From NCBI GenBank assembly GCA_911728455.2, contig OU452226.1:22027938-22091937 (forward strand): 64,000 nucleotides of DNA, written 5' to 3'. The position numbers were made by a program, and so were the translations under genes. Position 1 is the first letter of the stretch, and every line of letters begins with the position of its first letter. Shown in pieces: positions 48,601 to 58,880 of the stretch. A model generated the notes under the pieces. That model did no database searches. It worked only from the letters and a program-made list of their open reading frames with translations, and had not been told where the DNA came from. Source of the stretch: Marthasterias glacialis. Taxonomy: Eukaryota > Echinodermata > Asteroidea > Forcipulatida > Asteriidae.

Positions 48601-48958
48601 GCTATTGCCAGATTGCTCTGTGGTCAACCAAATACCATTTTCTTTCTACCCCCATCCATGGTCTTACTCCTAGAGTAGACTTAACAAAAACAAAAAACAG
48701 AACATTAACAAGAGATGTTCGCGCAGTTGCATGAACATCTAAAAATCCTCAATTTTTTGTCTCAAGAATTCCTGAGGCAGCCAACCCAAGGCAAGGATGC
48801 GAAAAAAAGAAAAAAGGAACTCCTCCCAATTAATGTCCTACCTCTTTATCCTTGAAGTGTACGGCTTTGAGAACGTTGGATACATTCCTGGCATTATCAA
48901 CCTTGGCCACAAGAATAAACTGCGAGTCTTCCTCACTTTGTTGCGTTGATAGGGTCAT
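39616..48958 (-). CDS. RAD1: RAD1 checkpoint clamp subunit, eight exons
   Basis: Minus-strand exons in order are 48958-48842, 47890-47735, 46603-46512, 45842-45731, 43714-43592, 42279-42215, 41525-41381 and 39654-39616. Junctions are GT-AG and phases close exactly, giving 282 codons, the same length as human RAD1. Signature stretches include KVTVEDSKSVQANAF and IQAGIFQDYV (exon 2), EPEETLDFNFCSSNVINKI (exon 4), DMTSEVLEILMSPDKPYFRL (exon 5), FPKDSDLVESF (exon 6) and VSIRTDNRGFLSLQYMIRN (exon 7). The short last exon encodes an acidic tail. RAD1 forms the PCNA-like 9-1-1 ring with RAD9 and HUS1, which loads at damaged DNA and activates ATR signalling. The fifth coding intron-to-exon region carries a nest of inserted elements. 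The gene converges on SGF29 (plus) at its 3' end. Confidence 0.95.
40574..40849. repeat. MITE of the GGCCCAATTTCAT family, second locus
   Basis: GGTCCCAATTTCATAGACCT at the left and GCACTATGAAATTGGCCCC at the right, with internal GCTTAC/GTAAGC symmetry, as in 6497-6632. Confidence 0.8.
41140..41362. repeat. 'TTTGAAAC / CACGAC' inverted dispersed repeat, second locus
   Basis: Landmarks GCGATGTTTGAAACCG, TCGGCAGAAGC, CTCTGCCGTGCTATTGGC, GCCGCGCTATTTGCCG and GACGTTTGAAACGGGCCTA. Ends close to RAD1 exon 7 (41381). Confidence 0.65.
42547..42907. repeat. piggyBac-like MITE with TTAA ends, copy 2
   Basis: TTAA-flanked relative of 7857-8227 in inverted orientation, with termini AAAGCCCCAGCTCAACATT and AATGCTGAGCTGGGGCTTT. 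Lies in the RAD1 intron upstream (gene sense) of the 42279 exon. A more diverged relative occupies roughly 58100-58480. Confidence 0.82.
43000..43235 (+). repeat. Tandem duplication of about 116 bp
   Basis: GTGTGGATGCATTCACCACA plus TGATATCA occurs at 43014 and again at 43130, each followed by TTATCATTCA-like sequence and an AGTGGATG motif. Confidence 0.8.
43741..44785. repeat. Three-level nest of inverted-repeat elements in a RAD1 intron
   Basis: Outer: TAGACCATGTCAC, ATAAAAGAGCCACCGAG and GGACTTCCTGC, related to 5921-6268. Middle: 43791-44735, with CCAGGGGTGGATTTCATAAC mirrored by GTGAAATCCATCCCTGG and GTCCTAA/TTAGGAC arms. Inner: 43851-44655, with GGGTCTGTCCACACTAA mirrored by TTAGTGTGGACTGACCC, flanked by AACT on both sides. 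Confidence 0.85.
43851..44655. mobile_element. Inner element, 805 bp, inverted termini and AACT target duplication
   Basis: The 17-base termini match at 16 positions and both flanks read AACT (43847-43850 and 44656-44659). It carries a 133-codon minus-strand open frame (44602-44201) without a domain I recognise, probably by chance. It contains a strong hairpin at 44218-44272 (GTTTGTAACATGGACAGAC and its mirror). Superfamily not assigned. Confidence 0.75.
44781..44902. repeat. Palindromic MITE (ACTTACCAGGTAAAT family), copy 2
   Basis: GAACGATAGGTGGCAGCAGA at the left and its mirror CTGCTGCCATCTAGCGTTC at the right enclose ATGAGCATGCGCAT. Lies in the RAD1 intron next to the nested cluster. Confidence 0.85.
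45271..45388. repeat. Short MITE of the CCAGGGGTGGATTTCA family
   Basis: CTGGTGTAGATTTCACAAAG and AATCCACACCAG bound about 118 bases filled with AGGACTAGTC/GACTAGTCCT motifs. A compact relative of the middle element of the nest. Confidence 0.85.
46060..46380 (-). repeat. SINE-like element, reverse orientation
   Basis: On the minus strand it runs AATCCTAAGACGCAGCTGAG, AGGGCACCTTTAGCAGCC, CGACCCATATATGACCACAG to CCGGGAATCAAACCATT, the last looking like a complementary B-box end. Lies in the intron between RAD1 exons 3 and 4. Confidence 0.5.
46770..46935 (-). repeat. tRNA-derived SINE (ACTGAAAACCCAATCCA type), copy 1
   Basis: Shares GGAGG-AAACCCCA, GACTGAAAACCCAATCCA, ATGCAAGG, GATCCACAGAG and GAAGAAACCACTGAGCCAAC with 55735-55925. 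The tRNA-like head lies at the right, so the element points to the minus strand. The B box has decayed here. Confidence 0.7.
46955..47117. repeat. Tandem duplication of about 105 bp
   Basis: GGGCCCTTGACCTTTGACCC, then TGATGTAG and TGACATGGGCCTT, occurs twice (from 46959 and from 47066). In the RAD1 intron between exons 2 and 3. Confidence 0.8.
47218..47458 (+). repeat. Dispersed repeat, copy 2 (GGGCGCCCTCTTGCAGTC type)
   Basis: Second copy of the 3050-3306 repeat, here in a RAD1 intron, in the same orientation. No coding content seen. Confidence 0.8.
47555..47700 (-). repeat. tRNA-derived SINE head, reverse orientation
   Basis: Read on the minus strand it has GTGGGTTCAAATTCCGGTC (B box) followed by CATTGAGCAAGACATTTTGC, as in 38855-39165. 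Lies in the intron just downstream of RAD1 exon 2. Confidence 0.75.
47940..48840. other. RAD1 intron 1, nothing recognised
   Basis: Short C/T-rich tracts (48200-48235) but no exon, repeat family or RNA gene seen. Confidence 0.5.
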
Positions 48959-50261
48959 TGTCAATATCACTCTACAGTCAAGTCTATGATTCTTTTACTT
49001 AGCTTTTTAAATCACGCTCGCTTCTTTGAGGTTCCATTTTGATTTTGTGTGTTTTCTGTCAAGAGTAAACTATAGAGGGCGCTTGTCACCCAAATTATTT
49101 CTCGACTCTGCGTGGATAATCTGACAGAACTTAATTCAGAGCCGCGCAGGTTTCGTTTTTTTTATAACAAAATTGTGGTATTTCCTTTTTAAATTTATAA
49201 ATTTATTAGAATTTCAATTTTTTTTATTACAACAAGTACATGTATGAAATGCATAACTAATGGCTAGCAAGTTGGTGGTTGTAGGTGAACGGGCATGGAG
49301 GGGGGGGGGGGAGGGGCGGGATCTGAAGTGAAATGATGTTTTAACGAGGTCCAAATAAAATGCAATACATTCTATTCATGCAAATCTTTCACAAATCATG
49401 CACCTTCAAACTAATACAATTGGAACCCTGATGACCTTTGGATACAAACCTCTTTTTTTTTAAAGAGTAGACTCAAAGTTGTCTTTGGGGTAAATTTGTA
49501 CCCGTCCCCAATCAATTAAAATATTAAAACTTCAGAATAATTATACTGTTTTAAAGCCGTATAAACAATAAATCGGATTTTAAAACATAAATCAGATTTT
49601 AAAACATGAATTACCGCTTAACAAATCAGGTTTTAAAACATGAATCACCGATTAAACAAAACACAATTAGTGTAAACGGAACTTTTTATCATGATTATTA
49701 TTTATGAAAACTTTTTTGGGTAATAGAGTCAAGTTGCATAGGCAGCTTTCTTTTAGAAAATCGTACCTCGAATTCTCAGTGTGTTAAACCTATATCCTTG
49801 ACATTTTCACATTGTGGGAATTCCTAGAGGGGTGGTCATTGATGGATTTGGTTTAGTCAACGAATCAACCCAGGGTAAATTGACATTTGCCATGCTATCT
49901 GGCTAGGTTTCAAATTCTACAGGGACTTTTGAATTTTTGAAAATGTCGACCGAATTTTTAGCACACAACATTGTTTACAAACGTACTATAGTTAAACCAG
50001 TCACACGTCATCATGCGGTGACACCTTTTGTCAAATGTCTTGAATTATGAGCAAGATAATTAGCCTTTCCGTGAAATATGCTAACTACATTCACACATGC
50101 GTACAGACACTGTTGGTTGGCAAACGTCATAGAGTTGTGCACTATGGAGATGCACAAACGCGTATGTGTCACGGCATTAAGATACTTCGAGACGTTATCT
50201 GAGAAAGAGGTTGTTTTCATTGTAAGAATGAGAGTAATTTTATATTCTTTGGGAAATATTC
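48959..50261. other. Spacer upstream of RAD1, nothing coding recognised
   Basis: Contains the presumed RAD1 promoter next to 48958, a G run at 49299-49311, and three copies of a TTTTAAAACATGAAT-like motif at 49570-49650. No core promoter element can be assigned. Confidence 0.4.
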
Positions 50262-50486
50262 TATCCCGATTGGAAAATGTTTCATTGTCACCGCAGGGTA
50301 TCTGGATGTAGATAACCCTCATCGGGGGATCAGCATTGCAATGTTATCCCAATCGGACTAGATATCACTTATCAGGGTAGAGTATTCCATCCCGATTGGA
50401 AAATGTTTCATTGTCAGCGTAGGGTATCTCAATGCGGATAACCCTCATCGGGGGATTGGGTTTTAATGTTATCCCAATCGGAGTAG
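50262..50486. repeat. Two tandem hairpin units of about 122 bp beside the CARF-like stop codon
   Basis: Each unit runs from TCCCGATTGGAAAATGTTTC to TTATCCCAATCGGA and contains GGGTATCT...AGATAACCC-type and CCTCATCGGGGGAT sequence. The outer ATCCCGATTGG and CCAATCGG pair. The array lies 13 bases beyond the stop at 50499, so it falls in the 3' UTR if the transcript extends there. Confidence 0.82.
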
Positions 50487-50498
50487 TTTAGGTATCGG

Positions 50499-53400
50499 TC
50501 ACCAGGTGGCCGTTCCTATCACATCAGCCAGGCAATCCAAGAGCGCATCGTTACCAACCAAGTCCTCTGAGGTTAACGGAAACATCAGCTGCTCCAGCTC
50601 CTCCTCAAGACTGCCATCAAAGTTGAACGCGTCGAGTAATTCCCCATCCGCGGAGTCGAGAGGTTCGCCGCCCGCTTCCTGCTCCCCTTCACCCTCGCCT
50701 TCCGTCTCCTGCAAGACAGCCTGGATGTCTTTATCGGTGAGGGGCATCGGGAGGACGGAGGATGCCTTTTGCGGGTCTCGAAGATGAGAGAAGATGAAGG
50801 TCACTGCATCGTCGAGTAGCATGGCTGTTTGCTGGAGAATATCCACGTTCTGGCACAGAGCGATCGCCTTCTCCACGGCGGTTACCTTCTCGCGGCAGAT
50901 CAACGTCATTGCACCGACGGGTGTCATTTCTTTCCCTCCGCTTGAAAGCTTTTCTTTGTAAAGTTTCAAGTTCCTGAAGGATGAATAAGACGTGATAACA
51001 GTGGCATTGCCATGCAGTTTGTGGGGTTTGACATTTAAATTTAGCAGGACCTACAAAACAAAACAAAAATAGTTGGCAAAAACAGTAGCACTGACTTGCA
51101 AAATCCCATACTACTTTAACATAGTGATGCTCAAAATTACGACTGAGTGCAGTTAACACTTGAGGACGGCGAGTCACGAGGTATTTTCCTAATCTGTTGA
51201 CCTGTGTGAAAACCCATGTTCGAATGCCAACCGCCCAGGTGTGTTGAAAACAAAAACAATCTGTTTCGAGTTTACTTGTCACATCTCGGGACCTAAAATA
51301 TTTATGAACAATTGAGGCCTTCTCTTCACATTATAGTACTTCAGAATAGCCACAAACTATTATGCACGGGGGTCACCCTTCACACTGAATAATGATGCTG
51401 AACGGCGAGTTTTCAGTTACACTTCTGAGATTCTTAGATTCAGTTCTATGTTCTCGAAGAAGGCACTATTGATTCAGAAGAAGAAAGCATTTTTGAGAAT
51501 TATGTTATTTCAGCGTCAATACCGAATACATTGCCGTAGTAGTTTTTGACAACATTCTATCACTACTCCCATCTCAAGCTAGCTAGATGCCGAAAGGGCC
51601 GGAATAATAATCTTTGAGAGGGCAAGGCCGTCGTTGTTTTGCAAGGAGCGATTCCATTGAAAATCGTTGAGTCTACAGGGGACCAAGGCAAAAGAGGCAC
51701 CCATCCAAGGCCAAGACCAAGACCAGGGCAACAGAGGCCACCCAAGGTCAAGACCAAGACAACAGATGCCGCCCAAGACCAGGGCAACAGAGACCACCTA
51801 AGGCCAAGACCAGGGCAACACCTATAGGCCAAGACCAGGGCAACAGTTGCCACTAAGGCCGAAACTAAGGCAACAGGCCACCCAAAGTCAAGAGCAAGAC
51901 AACAGAGGCCACCCAAGGCCAAGACCAGGGCAACAGAGGCTACCCAAGGCTAAGACCAGGGCAAAATAGGCCACCTAAGGCCAAAACCAGGGCAACAGAT
52001 GCCACACAAGGACACTACCCCAGGGCAACAGAGGCCACCCAAGGACAAGACCAGGGCAACAGGCCTAATTATGCCGATCCAAAAACACGTCACCAATTAC
52101 CTTAGTTTTAGCCTAGCAATGCTCATGTGTTTCCGGATTGTTTCGTTCCTGGGGAAGTACGCAGCATCAGTGGGTGAGGGTTGCTGGTTACCATCGAATA
52201 CCTTCGACTCCACATAGTCTTGTATCTCGGCTCTCATTTCCCGGACACTGCAGACTCCTTTTCCAACCAGTTCCACAATTTTTTCACGAATTTCCTTCTT
52301 CAATGGGTTCATAAGTCCGGTAAACTGGAAAATAAATATTTCAGAAATCACTGGGAAATTTTGTATTTTTATTTGTTTTAATTTTTGTTTTGGACAATGT
52401 GAGCAGAGGCCGTCCAGGGAAGGGCAAAAGTCAACAAACTGTCATGTGCCTTCCCAGACCCCGTTCGTCTTAGACAATGTAAATTCGATAATACTGAATA
52501 AACGGAAAACTTAAAGTTTCGGTTAAAAGTAGCCGAAAATGGCTAGCAAAAGATTGTGATAGAATAAACAGAATTCAACAGTACTAAAAAACCGTCAAAG
52601 CAAAACAGAAGTTGAAAAAATAACCAGGCAAACTGAAACTGAAAAAAGTGACATCAAAAAGATATACCCACACAAACAGTGCACTTTAGCAACAGTGTAT
52701 AAATTGATAATGTTGAATACAAGCCCCGCGATTCATAACAATACATTATTGAATACACAGTCAATTAAAAACACGTTGAAATCTTCTTATAAGGGACTGT
52801 TCAAATAACTATGTTGTTTGAAAGAGTAAATTCAATTTATTAGTCCCCCCCCCAAAAAAAAAAAAAGAAAAAAAAAGGAAAGAAAAGAAAATAGCTGTTG
52901 GAAACTGCTTACCAATCACAATCACCTATAGTACAAAAGTATGGCCTGACGTTTAGACCCTACCAGACTCTTTCTCAAAGGCTAAAGAAGAGAAAGACTC
53001 TGCGAGGGTCGAAACGTCAGGTCACTATCTTTTTGTTTTGTTTTCTTTTATTTTCTTTAGCCTTTCAGTTTTCAAACTATAACTCTGAGAATTACGTCAT
53101 TATAGTGAATGCCTAGAATTATTTTCACGAGTAATGTTTATAAAGCATTGTGTTATCTTGAAAACCACTGAGGACGAATTGCACTGGTGTTAAATTTCGC
53201 CACGTAAGATTTCAGATTAAAAAACAAACAAACAATAAAAACAGAAAAAAACCACAAAAACACATCAATTTGTTTTCCGTTACCATGTCTTAAAACATTA
53301 CGAAATGGTCTAAGTTGAGATTTAGTAAATTCGTCAAAACAGGAATGGGCTTTAAACTCCGCTGAGGACTCGGGCTGGTGCTACCGCGTACCTGTCCTAG

Positions 53401-56400
53401 ATCATGGGTGTTTTGATGCGCCTCGTCGCTGGGTAGTGCGATGTAGATCCGGTGTTCTTCTTTCAGCGATGGCGGAGGTTCGCTCTTCAAGACGTTGCGG
53501 AGATGTTCACTCCCGGCTCTCTTCACCCTGTCAGTACTGATCGAAATCTAAAACAATTCATACATAGTGTTTGTTTCAAGTTTGAGTCTTGAAATATTTC
53601 TGCAAAAAAAAATAAATAAATAAATAAATGCACACACCGTTTTTCGATACATGGACCGATTTTTGCCGAAATATTTTTAGGGTCAAATTTCTCTCTCTGA
53701 CAAAACGAATTTTGACGTATAATGCTGTTCCAAAACGAAAAACATGGGCAAACTTTCGCACATGCTACATACAATGCACCCGAAATACATGTAACTTGCA
53801 AAATTCTTTGTACATGTCTGATGGACGTGAGATAAAGTTGGGATCTCGACAACATTTTTCGTGCAATAACTTTTTACACGAAAGCTTTATAGCTATTTAC
53901 AATTTAAAACTAAATTTTCGGATCAAATCTGCCAAACATCTGACCTGGCATTTTCTAACAAATACTACTTATAATTTGATGACGCTTCCGCATTCCGGGT
54001 TAGCTGTTTGATGTATTCGTTGAAAATGATCGAGAATATGAAGATTTTACTCTTCAAAAAGCCAATGATATCCAATTCAAATATCTGAAGAGTATATACG
54101 CCTGCTGTTCAAAACGTCCAGACCGCACCAACTTCTCTTTTTCAGAGCCAACACTCCTCCCAAAAGAGATTTACTCAGGGTTGTACCATCAGGTTTACTA
54201 GTTATAAGCTCCTTCTTTTCACATTTACAAAGAAACGCATAATGAAAATCGTTATCTTTTGGATTGCGGGTGAATATAGGAAGGTTGGAGTGTGTAATTT
54301 GTCCAGGAGTGGATTTCACAAAACTAACATAGGACTAGTCCTGATATATGACTTGTCCTATAAGTTAGGACAAGTTACGCGTCCTAACTCGAGATAACAT
54401 TGGTCATTTTTTTTTCGAGAAAGCCACCCCTGGAGAACTAACAAGGTAAATACCTTGAAGTCTGGGAAACGAACCACAGATTTCATGATGATTCTTGCTG
54501 GACATCCTATCTTCTTGGTCGTTTGTAAGATCTTTCTTGACTTCTTGGCTGGGGGTTGGTCGTCCTGTGAAAAATAACAATGAAAATCAAACCCCATGCA
54601 ATGATTATTATTTAGTGATTATCGTTTCTGATTTATTATTTGTATTGATTAATAATTGAATATGATTTTTATCTTTCTCGAAGGTTTAGCTTAAAAAGGG
54701 AGCTATCGCAATTATGCTCTATATTCTTTGAACATTTGTATGTGTGTAATATGTTTTTTTTAAATAGAAATTTCGAAGAATAAAACTATTTTCATAAGAT
54801 CAAGACTTTCCAAAAAGATAAGTCGCAGAAATTAACCGTCGTAAAACCACACCAGGAACGAAATTATAAAGCACATGGAACATAAACTAATTTTTTTTGT
54901 CAGATAAAAAAAAAGAGAGAGCTGAAAGCAAATAAATCTCGCCTGGTTTTCATTTTCTTGAGCTTGTAGTTTCCTCTCCTTCTGGGCGAGGTGTTGATCT
55001 TTTCCGAACATGCACGTGCGTTCGTGACGGGCAAGGATGATGAACGGAACGCCATCGTACGGCACAACCGCGTCGCCGATGTCGCTGTACCGCACTCGGA
55101 ATGTACCTTGGAGCTGTGACACTGTCAACGGAAGAATAACATTCTAAAATAAATGAAAAATGGGAAACTTAGTTTTTTTTGTTTTTTTGTTTTTTTAAAT
55201 CTATCAAATTCCACCAGTACTCGGTAACCATCAACTTCCCGGAACACTGGACTCTATTAATGGAGTTTATAGTTAAGTGCCGAGTTCATAAGAAGACATA
55301 ATTCAAAGCTAAGTTTTATAATGGAATCGGGATTATGTTCAATTTATGACACGTCAAACAGTAAGCCTTGGCTGTTCTGTCCCAATTTGTTGAAAGGTGT
55401 AACTTATTTTTGGGGAAAGAATGGGAGGTTTTAACCTCAGAGGCCTATAAATAAATCTAAAAAAATAAATAAAAAGGATCTTTGGGACGTGGTGCTAAAC
55501 AATGCTTTATCAAAAACTAGGGGACAAGTTACAAGTTTATCTAACAAGACTGTTTGTACAGATCTAGAAAAACTATTTTATTAAAAACATATATTATTAT
55601 ATGTTATTTATATATTATTATTCTTTTTACAAAGATGTATCTTTCTGGTTTCAAATAAAATAACAAGTGACTTCCACTGCTACCCAGGTGTAGGCCTGAA
55701 CTTGAAACATGTGAAGAGAAAAAGTTAAAGCAATCTCAGTTTTAGATGTGGGAGGGAAACCCCATAATGCAAATGCTTGGTAAAACTATTTATACAATCA
55801 CATATATAGGAACTGAAAACCCAATCCACATGCAAGGTTCTGGTTTGAAGCGGGATTCGAACCTGGGTCCACAGAGGTGAAAGGGAAAGGGAAGAAACCA
55901 CTAAGCCAACCTAAACGCCCTAAGATAATTATTATAGGAGGCCTATACATAAAATATAAAATTTAAATACAATAAATCTAATGATTTCTAAGTTTATAAT
56001 GTTTTACAAATAATGCATTAGAAGCTCAATGAACTGGGGGGGGGGGGGGCTGGTGCACTTGCCCCCAATTGATGTCCGTGCCCCCCATGTGTCCCCCATT
56101 TGAAATATGGACATTACTAGAATAAAATGTACACATTTTCTAAACTTAGTAAATGTAGTAATGTCAATGTTATTTAAATTTAAGCTATTTTTATATTTCC
56201 ACGCACACAATGTATTTGTTTTTACCTCCACGTCAGATTATCTTATAAAAAGAGTAAACGGCATAACAAGAGCGCTACTAAAATGGGCTTGTTTTGGAAA
56301 AATGCAAACGGAAACTACAGCTTTGACAAAAATAAGTTCCCCCCCTACAAAAACAAAAGATGCACCCCTTGTGACCCTAACATTTCACCCTTTAGTTTCG

Positions 56401-57251
56401 TCAGTACAGAGCTCATAATTATTGAGCTGCAGAAACATACAGAGTTAAGTTTTAGCTCTGGGAATTTGCAATTTCTCAGAAACTAGGAGCAAACCAAAAA
56501 TACATCGCAGTTGTGACTGGTTCATAACATTAGATTTGCTTGACAACTCTGCTTAGCAGCTCTTTGAGGCTGAACCGTTACCCACTGAGGAATCCTTCAG
56601 AATGAGGAAGTAAATATTATAATCTTCAAAGGTGGATTTTTTTTATGATGAAAAACAAATCTCTTGGTACAGCTTGCGACTAGTTTCGCTTTTTGTTTTC
56701 ACTTTCGTCTCAGTACGGATTCAGTGACATTTCTGTGCACAATTCAAAGCGAACTAAGTGATTACATAGGCTATTTAATCAGTATGCTCAGTCAAGTTAT
56801 TATTAATATTAAAACAATCTCAGTTTTCTTAGCCCCACCTTGAGTGGTCAAATGTTCTTGTGGCGTACGAACCTATGAAGAAATAAATATGGTGATGGTT
56901 GGGAATCGATTTAAACTAAACAGCTAACTGATGTATATACAAGTGTGACAGGAACAAAAATATCTGCTGTATTTTTGAAAAACTTTATCAAAGAATTTGA
57001 CACTTTGCCTTTATGCTATAGACACTTGTTATATATAAATACAATACTTTGATCTACACAAGCTCACCTATGTTTTCCTGGTTTTGCCACTGGCCGAAAT
57101 TACTTGGACTTCGCCTCGATATAAACTTGAGAGCTTTCTGGACTTCAAAAGCTGTCCTCACTTCTTCCGCTTTCTCAAACGTCTCGACCCACCCTGACAA
57201 GTTGTTGTCAGATAACGGTGTCCATAATGACGCCCACGAGCACGGTTCCAT
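50499..57251 (-). CDS. CARF/ALS2CR8-like transcription factor
   Basis: Well-supported minus-strand exons are 57251-57068 (ATG at 57251), 55143-54943, 54564-54454, 53547-53392, 52324-52101 and 50973-50499. The last five are in phase with each other. Residues RHERTCMFGKDQH, then KKIGCPARIIMK followed by FPDFK, resemble the zinc-binding WRKY/GCM-like region of calcium-responsive transcription factors. The SPTDAAYFPRNETIRKHM block resembles their conserved Y/FPxxxTIRxHM motif, and WVETFEKAEEV in exon 1 resembles their N-terminal motif. The C-terminus is very acidic with hydrophobic clusters, like a transactivation region. One intron uses a GC donor (see findings). The join between exon 1 and the 55143 exon is unresolved: a candidate 34-nt exon (56872-56839) does not give matching phase. 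Family assignment is from memory of CARF relatives; nucleus and DNA binding are inferred. Confidence 0.68.
51595..52066. repeat. Minisatellite, about 30-bp unit, grown from a dispersed repeat
   Basis: Left end (CTTTGAGAGGGCAAGG, TTTTGCAAGGAGCGATTCCA) matches 10930-10965; then AAGGCCAAGACCAGGGCAAC and AGAGGCCACCC repeat about 12 times imperfectly; right end GGCAACAGGCCTAAT. In the last intron of the CARF-like gene. The minus-strand open frames are repeat read-through. Confidence 0.88.
52946..53021. repeat. Hairpin repeat (CTGACGTTT...AAACGTCAG)
   Basis: CTGACGTTTAGACCCTACCA and GACTCTTTCTC are mirrored by GAGAAAGACTCTGCGAGGGT and CGAAACGTCAG around a short AAAGGCTAAAG loop. Intron of the CARF-like gene. 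Confidence 0.88.
54303..54433. repeat. Short MITE of the CCAGGGGTGGATTTCA family
   Basis: CCAGGAGTGGATTTCACAAA at the left and GAAAGCCACCCCTGG at the right, with GTCCTATAAGTTAGGAC inside. It ends 21 bases from the 54454 exon edge of the CARF-like gene. Confidence 0.82.
55735..55925 (-). repeat. tRNA-derived SINE (ACTGAAAACCCAATCCA type), copy 2
   Basis: On the minus strand it starts GGCGTTTAGGTTGGCTTAGT and has a good B box (GGTTCGAATCCCG), then TGGATTGGGTTTTCAGTTCC. Inside an intron of the CARF-like gene. Confidence 0.75.
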
Positions 57252-58099
57252 CGCCGGCTTGCCTGTATTTTGCAGCCAAAAAGTGTTGGGTTTTGAGCCT
57301 CGAGTGTAGCAGCACCGGACCTCGAGTCGGGACTCAGAATGGGGAAGGAGCGTTCAACACCTCATGCTTTCTGGTTGTTCAGCCGCACGCTGCTTTGCAC
57401 AAGTCTTGCACGAACACTGTCTGGCACGGTGCTCTTTTTTTCCCTGACATGTGCGTGATAAACACGTAGCAATGCTAAGGACAGAATAGCATACACTGAC
57501 GGGCCTTGCCTGGTACTCACTGTGAGTCACCATCGAGGAGTGTCACTACATAAAAAGATGCAGGCATCGAGAAAGGTTAGTAAACTAAGTTCCAGGGGCT
57601 GTGAGACGTTCCTTTTTCATGCTTCACCGGAGACGTCGATTAACAGCAGTTTTCGCTTTGTTCCATGAGGTCACATGTCGGCACAGAGTTTTATAATTTT
57701 CCGCTTCCGTCGCAAGTTGGATATTTCCGTTTGCTTTGAAATCACTCCAGAGGGCGTTGCTTAGCGATCCACTTGGAGAGAGTTTTGAGCGAACATGAAG
57801 TGAGGAAAGGGACTTCCGAAATTCATTAATTTTTTGAAACCCAATTGTTCTCTTCCTCTACGGTCATACGGTCAGGTACCCTTTTTGTTTGTAAATGACG
57901 CCATTGAAACACTTACGAAACCGGATACAGTTTGTGTCTAAATTTTATTCGGGTAATAAAATTATGATATACTAAACGTTTCACCTAAATTTATTTAAAT
58001 ACAAATATAAACTTGAAATCATATTTCAAAAAGGCTGTAATGCTTTTTAATTTGACCTAATTTACATGACACTCTCAGATTGAATTTGATTAAAGGATG
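57252..58099. other. Upstream flank of the CARF-like gene, nothing assignable
   Basis: Presumed promoter side of the minus-strand gene starting at 57251. Fairly rich in CpG near the start codon. Short open frames show no domain. Confidence 0.4.
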
Positions 58100-58480
58100 A
58101 GTTTTTTTTTGATGTTTTCAAATCTTGCAAACAGCGTTTGAGACACTACTTTAAAAGCACAAAAATGACCAGTATCTGCACTCTGTGTGAACCCAGCATA
58201 TACATTGATTAACAAACCTGTGAAAAGTTTAAGCTCAATCTATCATCAGAGTCACGAGAACAATTTAATTGTGAAAATCTCCTGATATGTTTTCACTGTT
58301 TTAGAACATCGGGTTCTGGTCTCGCGAGATCAAATCAATTTGTTTCACTCGTTTCTCAAGAACTACAGCATTTCAAGCAAAATTATTTCAAGGGAAGTTT
58401 TCACCATGACCATCTTGTATGGTGTTGTGCAAATCTGTGAACAAATATTTTCCACACCCTTTAACTCATGTGGCTGAGTT
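58100..58480. repeat. Diverged relative of the TTAA-flanked MITE family
   Basis: Internal landmarks such as AACCTGTGAAAAGTTT, GTTCTGGTCTC, ATTTCAAG-GGAAGTTTTC and AAATCTGTGAACAAA parallel the 7857-8227 and 42547-42907 elements. The clear termini are lost. Confidence 0.5.
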
Positions 58481-58639
58481 ATAATTCCACACTCAGACTG
58501 ACTCCACTACACCCCGCCGCGAATTGGGTCCCGGACATAATTATCACTTTTAATAGTGGTGTCTCAATGTGATGTGCTGTGGGAAGGAACGTCCGATTCA
58601 TAGAATCAACTTTATACGCACTGGATCAATATAAGGCAG

Positions 58640-58880
58640 AGTCCGAATTGGCGGCTGTGACTGCGGCTGAATCACCACATTAACATACGGTGAAGTATGA
58701 AGCCACATTTAGGCCATAGGTCTGAGTTGGTGGCTACTACAGCTACGGCTACGGCATCATCGTGGGTTGAAACCATAACGACGTCCGTAGCAACACCCTT
58801 GGCAACAACCGTAGCCGCCAATTCGGATACGGCCTCAGTAATAGCCACAGCTGCCAATTCGGATAAGGTCCTCGATGGGT
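58640..58880. repeat. GC-rich triplet-like dispersed repeat, inverted arrangement
   Basis: GAATTGGCGGCTGTGACTGC at the left and GCCAATTCGGATAC / GCCAATTCGGATAA at the right, with CTACAGCTACGGCTACGGC between. Related to 7070-7190. Open frames here are not genes. Confidence 0.55.
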
